64,000 nt of DNA from Candidatus Wallbacteria bacterium (GTDB taxonomy: Bacteria > Muiribacteriota > UBA6191 > JACPRK01), in NCBI GenBank assembly GCA_016213845.1, contig JACQZN010000073.1, positions 1-64,000 on the forward strand, written 5' to 3'. Made by a program: the position numbers and the translations under genes. The notes beneath the pieces are model-generated. The model was not told the DNA's origin. It ran no database searches and saw only the letters and a program-made list of their open reading frames with translations. Shown here one piece after another: positions 8,934-16,582 of this stretch (position 1 is its first letter; each line of letters starts with the position of its first letter).

Positions 8934-9485
8934 CTAGAAGATGCGGGCAGGCGTCAGCGTGAAGCCCGGCAGCACGCGCGATTCCAGGACGTCCTCACCC
9001 TCGCCCTGGGCGAACGCACGGTAGATGCCGTCGGAGAGCTCCAGCATCATCACCGACTTCTGCTCCAGGTCGATGAGCCAGTACTCACGGATGCCATACT
9101 TGGCGTACATCTGGAGCTTGGTCACCGTGTCCCGTGCCGCGTCGGCCCGGTTGTAAATCTCGACGGCCAGGTCGGGCGCGCCTCGGACGTGCCCCGAGAT
9201 CAGTTGCGGGGCCCGTTCCGCGCTGACGTAGAGGAGATCGGGCTGAACGATGGCGTACTTTCCCAGCTCCACATCCGCGGGCGCGTGCGCGAATTCACCT
9301 CTGTCGCCCGTGCGCTGGCGCCAGTTCTCCAGCATCGAGGTCAGAACCCAGGATACTCTTTGGTGTCCGAAGCTTGGCGCCGGCTCTCGGACGAGATAGC
9401 CCTCGAGCACCTCATAGCGGAAGCCGTCTTCCGGCAGCTTGGCGTACTGCTCCCATGTGTAGAACTTCGGTTCTGCCTTGGCCAT
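8934..9485 (-). CDS. Uma2-family (DUF820) restriction-endonuclease-fold protein
   Basis: The 183-aa protein matches the Uma2 family, whose members have a PD-(D/E)xK nuclease fold. The family core is intact: RYEVLEGYLVRE near the N-terminus, PDLLYV, then APDLAVEIYNRADAARDTVTK and YAKYGIREYWLID, giving the expected Asp, Glu and Lys of the active site. The cellular role of Uma2 proteins is largely unknown and many genomes hold several copies. Here it is the third gene in line with the TPR and PglY-PglZ genes, 84 nt after the fusion's stop and in the same direction, so it could be the nuclease arm of that module. The gap contains a short hairpin (GCCGAG/CTCGGC, 9507-9523), so independent transcription is also possible. 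Confidence 0.85.
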   Translation of the reverse strand: MAKAEPKFYTWEQYAKLPEDGFRYEVLEGYLVREPAPSFGHQRVSWVLTSMLENWRQRTGDRGEFAHAPADVELGKYAIVQPDLLYVSAERAPQLISGHVRGAPDLAVEIYNRADAARDTVTKLQMYAKYGIREYWLIDLEQKSVMMLELSDGIYRAFAQGEGEDVLESRVLPGFTLTPARIF

Positions 9486-9569
9486 GTCAGCTGTACCTCT
9501 CCCGCAGCCGAGTATACCTCGGCAGCGTGTCAGGCAAGGTAGGCCCCCAGCGCGACAGCCTCCTGCTCG

Positions 9570-12500
9570 CTAGACCTTCAGGAACAGGCCGACGGGGATC
9601 AGCACTTCGAAGGGGCTGACGCCGCCGTGAGTGTAGCGGGAGGCATCGGAGCGGTCGCGGAAGTCGGGCCGCTCACGGAAGCCGTGATCGGCGGTGAATA
9701 CGACCAGCGTTCGCGGGGGAAGCCGGTCCAGGAACGGCAGAAGCGCCGGGGCCAGCGCCATTGCGGCTTCCCGGTAGAGCGTGCGCAGATCCTCGCCGGT
9801 GGCGTGGACGCGGTCGTCGAGCGCGTTGTACTTCACCACGGCCACTCCGTTCTTCTCGGCGAACTCCTCCAGTGCCTGGCGTCCGGGCCTGGGCGGCTCG
9901 GCCTCGGCCTGGCCAGCTGGAGCGGCCAGCGGCGGTCGCCGGCCGGTCAGGAGCGCGTCGAGGTTGTTAGCGGTGAGCGTCGGCGCGAACGCCCAGGCGG
10001 TGAGCGTGTCGACGTGGCGGAAAGTGCCCTGCGCTAGCGGCAGCACTTCTCGTCTCAGATGCTCGTAGAAGTCTTGACGCATGGCGTCGACGACGACGCA
10101 GGCGACGCCGGCAGCCGACAGTCGCTTGGCGAACTTCGGAAAGACGACAGGTGCCAGGTCAGCAAGCGTGAGCGGGCCGCCGCTTGCGGGCTCGGCCAGG
10201 AGGCCGCGGCGGGCGCCGTAGAAGTCGGCGAAGTCGCTCTCCAGCTTGCGAACGGCCGCCCTCAGGCGCGCCTCGGGGAGCGTCGCCTCGGCCCGCACGG
10301 CGTCCAGCGCGGCCCGAGCCGAAAGCAGCGCCAGCTGCGCGCCCGCGAGCGCCTCGCGGTGGAGTGTCTCCCAGGCGCCGAAGTCGAGCGGGTGTCCTGC
10401 GGCCTTCTCACAGGCGCGGGCTGCAAGCTCCAGGGTCGCCGCCGACGACAGCGCCGCGCGGAACGGGTCGGAGGACCCATCTTCGGCCTGCCGCACGAGC
10501 TCCGGCTGCGACTCCTCGGAGACGTGCGCCGCGTAGACTTCGACGGCGCGGCGGCGCGTGAACTCGAACACGTCGTCGGCGGCCACCAGCTCCCGCAGGC
10601 CCGCCCTGTCCCGTCCCGAAAGCGCCGCAGCGGCCAACCGTTGGGCCGTGCCGTCGGCCACCAGCCTCACTTCCAGCGACTCGCGCAGTCCGGCTGCAAG
10701 CTCCGGATGCCGCTCGAGCAAGTGCGCGGCGAGGTCGCGCAAGCCGGCCGCATGACTCGCTAGACCCGGGCGCTCCATCGACTCCTCGAGAAACGAATCC
10801 GCCAGGCCCGCCTTCGCCAGCCACCGTGCCGTGAAGATGGCCTCGACGAACCGCTCTTCTCCCAGCGCCCTGAGCTCACTCAGGAGGTCCGGATAGGCCT
10901 CCTCGACGACGGCCACCAGACCCTCCTGCTTGCCTGCGCGGCCCGATCTCACCCGGACCCAGCCGCCGGCCGGCACGTCCCCGATCCAGCGGCCGATCGC
11001 AGCGGCCAGGTCCTGCGGCTCGAAGCTGCGGTCGACCAGCGCCTCGACCAGCTCGTCCAGGTCCCGCTCCACGGCGGTCATTCGCCCGGCCAGTGCCTCG
11101 CGCAAGAGCCTGCCGGCACCGCTCTCCAGCAACTCCTCCAGACGTGCGACCACCTCCTCCCCCACCGGGTCCAGCGCCAGGAACCGCTCGAGCGCCTCGG
11201 CCTGATCGGTCCGGCGTGCGTCGCGCAGGCCTGAAGCCGCGGCCGTGATGGCTTCTCGCATCCGCCCCGAAAGGAGTGTTCGCAGGCTGTCCGCGACGCC
11301 CGCTTCCAACGCCCCCGCCAGAGCCGAGACGTCCGGCAGCTCCAGCTCTCCCGCCAGCGTCAGCCCGCAACGGCAGACCGGCGTCATCCGCAGCGCCACC
11401 GGGTCGAACCCCGGGCAGGCACGGCCCAGCACCTGTGCCAAGGTTCGCTGCAATCGAGGAAACTCGTCGCAGACACCCTCCCCCAGCCCCGAGGCCAGCC
11501 GCGACAGGAGCGCGTACTCCCGGCCTGCCTTCAGACGCCGGAATGGTTCGAAGCGCCCCGCGCCGTGCTGGCGTTCGTGATGGGATGCGTAGAGCGGCCC
11601 GTAGGCCGCCAGCAGCCGCTCGAAAGCCCCCGTCAGCTCGTCGATAGCGCCCTCGCGAAAGGGAAGCTCGGGATCGGTGAGCAGCCCGCGGACGGCCTGT
11701 AACGCGTCCGCCGCGGCGGCGTGGTCGGGCGCATCGCCGAGGGCGAGACCCGGATGGCGCGCGTACGCGGCGATCGCCACGTAGCGCTCGGGGCCGCCCG
11801 CAAGGAAGGCAGTCAGCCGCTCGACGCGCTCGAGTGACTTTCGCAGCCCGGGCGTCATCGCCCAGAAGGTCGCGAACCGCTCGAGCCCCTCGCGGGCGGC
11901 GTAACTGACGGCCACCTCGTCCAGCATCGCCCCCCAGGCCGCCAGGTCGTCGCGCGCGCGCGCCAACCCGAGCTGGGCCAGCGACGGCAGCGAGAGCGCC
12001 TTGTCCAGACCCGCTGCCAGGTTCGCCGCCCGGTCGGCGGCCTGGCGCTTGTAGGCCACCAGCTCGTCCCAGGCCGACTGCTGGACTCCGACGTTGAACT
12101 GCTCGCCGGCCTTGCGGACGACGGACAGAAACGGCACCTCCGCGAGCGCTCCCCGCGCCCCTGGACCGACCAGGTCGCCGCGCGCCAGCTCGGTTGCGCG
12201 CTCGATGGCCTGGGGAGAGAGCCGGTCGGCGGCCAGCCGCTTACCGTCCGCGTAGAGGCTCACCTGGCCCGAGAAGACCGCCGCCCAGAGCAGCATCTTG
12301 GTCTGCTCGCGGCCCATCCCCAGCGGTCCCTTGCGAAGCGCCCGAAGGACCAGAGGCAGCTCCGCGCGGGTGCCTTCCGGGACCATCTCCAGCAGCCGCC
12401 GAAGCGGCTCGGAGCGCCGCGCATCGACCGAGAGTGAAAGGGTCGTATGCGTCTTCTTTAGCAGCGCCAGGGGCCGCAGGTAGCCCTCGAGCAGGACTTG

Positions 12501-14861
12501 TAGAGTCCGCGCCCCGGGTTGCGCCAGGTCGATCGCCCCGGGCCTGAAGAACCCGTCGACCAGGTCGGCCTCGCGGTCGCGCATGAAGGGGGACGCCAAT
12601 GGCGCGATGGCCAGGTGCCCCGGATAGCGCTGCTCGAGCACGGCGGCGGCGGCGCGCTCCGTGGTCTGCTCCAGTGGGATGTAGCCCCAGCGCGCAGGTT
12701 CGGCGGACTTGCCCCCGGGGAAATGGATCCGCCCGGTGAAGTAGACGCGCTCGAAGATCTCGCGGACCCGCCGTCGATCGTTGGCGAGCTCCAGCTCGAG
12801 TTGCTTCTTGACGCGCTCCGAGAGGGTGTCGCGCTGCTCGGCCAGCTCGTCGGCCAGAAGCTGCTTGGCGAGGATCGTCGCCAGCTCCTCGCGATCCGCC
12901 CGGCCGACCGGCGCCGGCTCCCAGAGCGCTATCGAGCCGCTGGCCGGGGGCCGGCACGCGCAGCCCGGAGGCGAGATGACGAACACGAAGTCCGCCTCAC
13001 CCGTCGCGAGCTCCTGCTCGATTGCCGCGAGCTTGTCTTCCGTCAGCTCCTCGGAAGGCACGAAGAGGAGGAAGCCCTCGCGGCGCGTATGCTGCCACAT
13101 CGCCTGCACGCGCCGTCGCGTGGCCGAGGAGAGCGAAGCCAGCGGCAGGTGCGGCGGCTCCACGAAGGAGAGCAACCGCGAGAAAAGCCGGTGGTCGTCC
13201 GGGAAGAGCGTCGAGCGGATGTACGCCGCCCGGCGGCGTATGACCAGGTTGACGTCGGCCTCCAGGTCGATGCGGTAGACGTCCTTGAAGGCGCCCTCGC
13301 GCTTCTCCACGGCCAGGTAGGCGCCCGAGACGCGGAGCTTCTCCATCAGGTCGGCCACGTACTGGTAGTTCGGCTCGGCGGCCAGCGACGTGACGGGCGA
13401 GAGCGCCATCTCGGCCAGCTCGGCCACCGAGAAGTCCCGGCGGATCGGGCTGATGGCGCCCAGGATGACCAGTTTCACCAGCTTGAGTGCCATTGCCTGT
13501 TCGGCCAGCTCCGGCAGCAGCCTGGGTGTTTCGACCTCGAAGTAGCGGTAGACGATCTCCAGGAACGGGTTGGTCTCGACCATCTCCTTGATGCGGGCCT
13601 GGAAGTGGTCGAAGATGCCGTCCGGCGTCAGGAGCGTGGTGTCCCTTTCCTGGAGGATACCCGGGATGGAGCGCGAGGCGTCGCCGCCGACCCGCGCCGA
13701 GATGAAGTCGACGACGCCTCGGTGCTGGCTGAAGAGCGCCTTCAGCTCCTCCAGCATGAAGAGAGTGGCTGGATGCACCGGGTAGAGCGACTCGAATCGC
13801 TCCACGCCGGGGTCGAAGCCGCTGAAGGCCCGCGCGTGCAGCTTGTGGATCTGGGCCAGCCGTCCGGCGGCTCCCGGCTTCTTCGGCAAGAGCCGCCGGG
13901 CGATCAGGTCCTCCAGGTGCTTGCCCGTCAGCGCCAGTCGCCCCGGGTAGCGGTCCTTGATCTTGTTGAACGCCGACTGCGTGATCTCGCCCGTGTCTTC
14001 GATCCGCTCCTGCAGCGTTGCGACCACCCAGAGCGGGTTCTTCTCGCCGAACTCGCCCAGGAACTGCAGGAACCGGATCTCCTCGTTGAAGCCGCGCGCG
14101 TCGGTCTTGGAGCGCAGGTACTCCGATAGCTCGTCGATCAGCACCACCGCTCCGGCAAAACCCGCGGCGGCCAGGCCGGGCGCCAGCGCCTCGAACGTCT
14201 CGCGCCGGTCGTAACGCATCCGGAATGGGAAGTCGACCGACTGCAGGAAGCGCTCGAGCCTCTCCTCATTCCCTGGAGTGAAAAGAGCGGCCGGGTCGCT
14301 TTCCATTCCCTCCGCGGCCGCAAACTTCCCGAGCTCAGCGCCGTGCTTCTCCTCGAGCACCGCGATGTACTCCGCCGGAAACCTGGGCGAGGACGGCGGC
14401 GCCAGCCCGCGCGTCGCCAGCTCCTGCGCCAGCGCGTCCAGGACGATCTCCTCCAGCCGCTCCCGGGCCCCGTGCTCCACCAGCGACACCGCCACCGGTA
14501 GATAGCGCCGCCCCGCCACCGCGAGCGAAACCGCCGCCAGCGGCGTCCCCTCGACCTTCAAGTGCCGCCAGGCCTCCGGGTTCTCGATCAGGAATCCCAG
14601 GACCGCCAGGAAGTGCGACTTGCCACTCCCGAAGCTGCCCTGGAGAAAGAACCCTCTTCCCTTCCCCGACCCGAGAGACGAGAGGATCGCCGCCAGATTG
14701 AACTGCGTCTCCCCCGTCAGGACGAACGTATCGAGAATCTCGTCGCGCAACCCGGGGTCGCGCCTGTCGGCCAGCTGCACGACCGTGCGGACCCGAGGAA
14801 CACTGACGAGCTCGCCGACAGTCCCCGGTGCTTTCGTCCCCGCTGCGCCCGAGCCCGCCAT
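9570..14861 (-). CDS. PglY/BrxC-like P-loop ATPase fused to a PglZ domain (BREX-related giant protein)
   Basis: A 1763-aa protein. The N-terminal part resembles the DUF6079/PglY ATPases of BREX phage-exclusion systems: GELVSVPRVRTVVQL near residue 16, Walker A GSFGSGKS (75-82), Walker B AVVLIDE (238-244), then the arginine-rich ATPase lid region and a winged-helix-like stretch to about 560. The middle, about 600-1570, is mostly predicted helix with little recognisable; a Cys-rich spot around 1149-1166 (CPGF...CRCG) could bind zinc. Residues about 1575-1763 are a PglZ domain of the alkaline-phosphatase superfamily: VVVDAMRQDF (D1592), FTADHGF (D1725, H1726) and YTHGGVSPFE (H1745), all metal-site motifs intact. 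In known BREX loci these are two separate genes. It starts 3 nt after the TPR gene's stop, with a GGGGGGGAG ribosome site inside that gene. No pglX, brxL, brxA or brxB is in the window. Base composition matches the neighbours. Domain calls are firm; a defence role is inferred. Confidence 0.88.
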   Translation of the reverse strand: MAGSGAAGTKAPGTVGELVSVPRVRTVVQLADRRDPGLRDEILDTFVLTGETQFNLAAILSSLGSGKGRGFFLQGSFGSGKSHFLAVLGFLIENPEAWRHLKVEGTPLAAVSLAVAGRRYLPVAVSLVEHGARERLEEIVLDALAQELATRGLAPPSSPRFPAEYIAVLEEKHGAELGKFAAAEGMESDPAALFTPGNEERLERFLQSVDFPFRMRYDRRETFEALAPGLAAAGFAGAVVLIDELSEYLRSKTDARGFNEEIRFLQFLGEFGEKNPLWVVATLQERIEDTGEITQSAFNKIKDRYPGRLALTGKHLEDLIARRLLPKKPGAAGRLAQIHKLHARAFSGFDPGVERFESLYPVHPATLFMLEELKALFSQHRGVVDFISARVGGDASRSIPGILQERDTTLLTPDGIFDHFQARIKEMVETNPFLEIVYRYFEVETPRLLPELAEQAMALKLVKLVILGAISPIRRDFSVAELAEMALSPVTSLAAEPNYQYVADLMEKLRVSGAYLAVEKREGAFKDVYRIDLEADVNLVIRRRAAYIRSTLFPDDHRLFSRLLSFVEPPHLPLASLSSATRRRVQAMWQHTRREGFLLFVPSEELTEDKLAAIEQELATGEADFVFVISPPGCACRPPASGSIALWEPAPVGRADREELATILAKQLLADELAEQRDTLSERVKKQLELELANDRRRVREIFERVYFTGRIHFPGGKSAEPARWGYIPLEQTTERAAAAVLEQRYPGHLAIAPLASPFMRDREADLVDGFFRPGAIDLAQPGARTLQVLLEGYLRPLALLKKTHTTLSLSVDARRSEPLRRLLEMVPEGTRAELPLVLRALRKGPLGMGREQTKMLLWAAVFSGQVSLYADGKRLAADRLSPQAIERATELARGDLVGPGARGALAEVPFLSVVRKAGEQFNVGVQQSAWDELVAYKRQAADRAANLAAGLDKALSLPSLAQLGLARARDDLAAWGAMLDEVAVSYAAREGLERFATFWAMTPGLRKSLERVERLTAFLAGGPERYVAIAAYARHPGLALGDAPDHAAAADALQAVRGLLTDPELPFREGAIDELTGAFERLLAAYGPLYASHHERQHGAGRFEPFRRLKAGREYALLSRLASGLGEGVCDEFPRLQRTLAQVLGRACPGFDPVALRMTPVCRCGLTLAGELELPDVSALAGALEAGVADSLRTLLSGRMREAITAAASGLRDARRTDQAEALERFLALDPVGEEVVARLEELLESGAGRLLREALAGRMTAVERDLDELVEALVDRSFEPQDLAAAIGRWIGDVPAGGWVRVRSGRAGKQEGLVAVVEEAYPDLLSELRALGEERFVEAIFTARWLAKAGLADSFLEESMERPGLASHAAGLRDLAAHLLERHPELAAGLRESLEVRLVADGTAQRLAAAALSGRDRAGLRELVAADDVFEFTRRRAVEVYAAHVSEESQPELVRQAEDGSSDPFRAALSSAATLELAARACEKAAGHPLDFGAWETLHREALAGAQLALLSARAALDAVRAEATLPEARLRAAVRKLESDFADFYGARRGLLAEPASGGPLTLADLAPVVFPKFAKRLSAAGVACVVVDAMRQDFYEHLRREVLPLAQGTFRHVDTLTAWAFAPTLTANNLDALLTGRRPPLAAPAGQAEAEPPRPGRQALEEFAEKNGVAVVKYNALDDRVHATGEDLRTLYREAAMALAPALLPFLDRLPPRTLVVFTADHGFRERPDFRDRSDASRYTHGGVSPFEVLIPVGLFLKV

Positions 14862-14864
14862 GCC

Positions 14865-15857
14865 CTACTCCCCCCCCAGCGCCTTGAGCGCCTTCTTGCG
14901 GATGCCATAGAGCTGCCGGGCGCTTGGGTGCGCCGCGATCGCGCGGTCGAAGGCACTGGCCAGCTCCGCGGGCTGCCCGGCCATCTGGTAGCACTTCACG
15001 AGCGCTCCCCGAACGTAGACGTTCAGAGGGTCATCCTGAAAGAACGGCTCCAGGACGCCGATCGCCTCCTCGTAGCGGCCCGCCCGGTAGAGGCTGAACC
15101 CGAGCTGCTGCAGGCAATGGCGATCGCCCGGGGCCAGCTCCATCGCGGCCCGGTAGGCCGCGGCGGCCTCCAGGTAGTCGCCCGACTTGAAGAAGGTCTC
15201 GGCCGCCAGCTGCTGGATCTGCGGATTGCGCTGGTAGGTCGGGACTCGGAGCACCGACTTGAGCTCCGCCAGCGCCTCGTCGGCGGGGAGCGAAGCCAGC
15301 CGGTTCTTGATGAGCTCCCGCACGGCGTACGGGTCCTGTGGCCTCAGGGCCAGCAACTTCTCGCACACCTCCGCGGCTCTCTCGGGCTGTCCGGATTCGG
15401 CGTAGGCCAGTTCGAGGCTGCCAAGGACATACGGATTGTCCGGGTAAAGCCCGAGCGAGCTCTCGCCCACGCGCACCGCCTCGGCGTACTCGCGCGCTCG
15501 CACCAGGGCCTTCAGCACCAGCGAGCGGACGTAGGCCGACGGCGTCTGGCGGTCGGCCTCCAGGAACATCTCGAGCGCCTCCTTCGGCCGCCCCTGCCGC
15601 AGGAGCACCTCGCCGCGCAGCTTGATCGGCCCGGCGCTGCCGGGATGGCGCTGGTAGAGCTCCTCGGCCAGCCGCTCGGCCTCGCTCACACGCCCCGCGG
15701 CAAGGTAGAGCTGCCCCAGCGCCTCCAGCAGCACGACGTGCTCCGGGTAGACGGCCAGCGCCTCGTTGAGCTCGCTTTCCGCCGCGCGGAAGTTCCCGGC
15801 CTTGCGGAACCGGCGGGACGTATCGAGCTTGAGCCTGACCAGCTCCGTAAGCGCCAT
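14865..15857 (-). CDS. TPR protein upstream of and coupled to the PglY-PglZ fusion
   Basis: A 330-aa protein made almost entirely of tetratricopeptide repeats (about nine 34-residue units, for example AEYAEAVRV..., GDYLEAAAAYRAAMELAPGD and GRYEEAIGVLEPFFQDDP). There is no signal peptide or membrane segment, so it is cytosolic and likely a protein-protein scaffold. Its stop codon sits 3 nt before the ATG of the 1763-aa ATPase-PglZ protein, indicating translational coupling and probably a shared complex. It starts ATG 15857, 6 nt after a TAGGAT hexamer, with no Shine-Dalgarno. TPR proteins are too generic to assign a role by themselves. Confidence 0.85.
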   Translation of the reverse strand: MALTELVRLKLDTSRRFRKAGNFRAAESELNEALAVYPEHVVLLEALGQLYLAAGRVSEAERLAEELYQRHPGSAGPIKLRGEVLLRQGRPKEALEMFLEADRQTPSAYVRSLVLKALVRAREYAEAVRVGESSLGLYPDNPYVLGSLELAYAESGQPERAAEVCEKLLALRPQDPYAVRELIKNRLASLPADEALAELKSVLRVPTYQRNPQIQQLAAETFFKSGDYLEAAAAYRAAMELAPGDRHCLQQLGFSLYRAGRYEEAIGVLEPFFQDDPLNVYVRGALVKCYQMAGQPAELASAFDRAIAAHPSARQLYGIRKKALKALGGE

Positions 15858-15863
15858 GCGGCG

Positions 15864-15872
15864 ATCCTATCA
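15864..15872 (-). promoter_or_regulatory. extended -10 element directly before the TPR gene
   Basis: Minus-strand TGA-TAGGAT (hexamer 15869-15864) ends 6 nt before ATG 15857, consistent with a leaderless mRNA for the TPR-PglYZ operon. No convincing -35 is seen. Confidence 0.4.
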
Positions 15873-15943
15873 CCGGCACCGCCGGAAGACAGCCCAGGCG
15901 CGCTTGAGCTCCGAACGACCGCGTATGCCGGCTTCGTCCTGCC

Positions 15944-16582
15944 CTACCGCACGCGCTCGAGGATTCGGACCTTGCGGGCGCCGGTGTTGTCGACCTGTAC
16001 GCGCCAGACCTTCTGGCCGTCCTCGGAGCGCACCACGGCCACGCGAGCGCCCGCGGGCTGGCGGCCGTTGAAGAAGATGTCGGCCTTGCGGAACCGGGGC
16101 TGGGAGAACTGGATCTGCGCCAGCGCGCTCCGGGTCAGCTGGCGCTCCCGGGCCTCCCGCGTGGAGGGATTCGTCACTTCCAGCTCGTAGAGCTTTCCAT
16201 CGTTGTCGTCGCGCAGCCGCGTGCCCTTGATGCGGTCGTCGCCCTCGAAGCGCACTTTGTAGACGCCCTCGCGATTGAAGAACGTCTCGGCCTCCCAGAA
16301 GCCGCGATCGTTGGGGCGCATCGGCACACGCAGTCTCCCCAGGTCCGTGCCGGTGTCGACCACGGCCACCGGCTGGGCTCGGAACGAGAGACTGCCCCGG
16401 TAGGCCAGCTGCACGATGGCGTCGGGCGGGTCGCTCAGGACCCGGGAGGTGAAGGTCTCGTCGGCCCCGGGGGCGGCGGACGCGAGCGCCCCCGCCAGGG
16501 CCAGCGCAGTCGCCAGCGTTCGCGCCCGGCGGCGCGGGGAGCCGGCAGTGATTCCGGAAGGCGACTTGGGGGAGTGCGTCAT
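15944..16582 (-). CDS. secreted protein of unknown function, third gene of a coupled trio
   Basis: A 212-aa protein with an N-terminal Arg-rich segment and hydrophobic stretch ending near ASAAPGADE, so probably exported. The mature part is beta-rich; SDPPDAIVQLAYRG near residue 50 is faintly like the start of PEGA domains, and FWEAETFFNREGVYKVRFEG recalls an Ig-like strand pattern. I do not recognise the family. Its ATG (16582) overlaps the stop of the preceding gene in an ATGA arrangement, so it belongs to the operon that begins at 19226. Confidence 0.7.
   Translation of the reverse strand: MTHSPKSPSGITAGSPRRRARTLATALALAGALASAAPGADETFTSRVLSDPPDAIVQLAYRGSLSFRAQPVAVVDTGTDLGRLRVPMRPNDRGFWEAETFFNREGVYKVRFEGDDRIKGTRLRDDNDGKLYELEVTNPSTREARERQLTRSALAQIQFSQPRFRKADIFFNGRQPAGARVAVVRSEDGQKVWRVQVDNTGARKVRILERVR

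Noticed and set aside
9507-9523. Hairpin GCCGAG-TATAC-CTCGGC between the ATPase-PglZ and Uma2 genes as a terminator
   Set aside because: Only 6 bp with no T-run; it could equally be an operator or chance, so it was not listed as a feature.
12519-14129. 536-residue open frame on the plus strand inside the ATPase-PglZ gene
   Set aside because: It lies opposite the conserved ATPase domain and has the same shadow composition; no motif or start signal.
8934-15857. Recent horizontal transfer of the PglY-PglZ cassette
   Set aside because: Base composition and codon use look like the flanks, and there are no flanking repeats, tRNA or integrase; transfer cannot be supported from this window.
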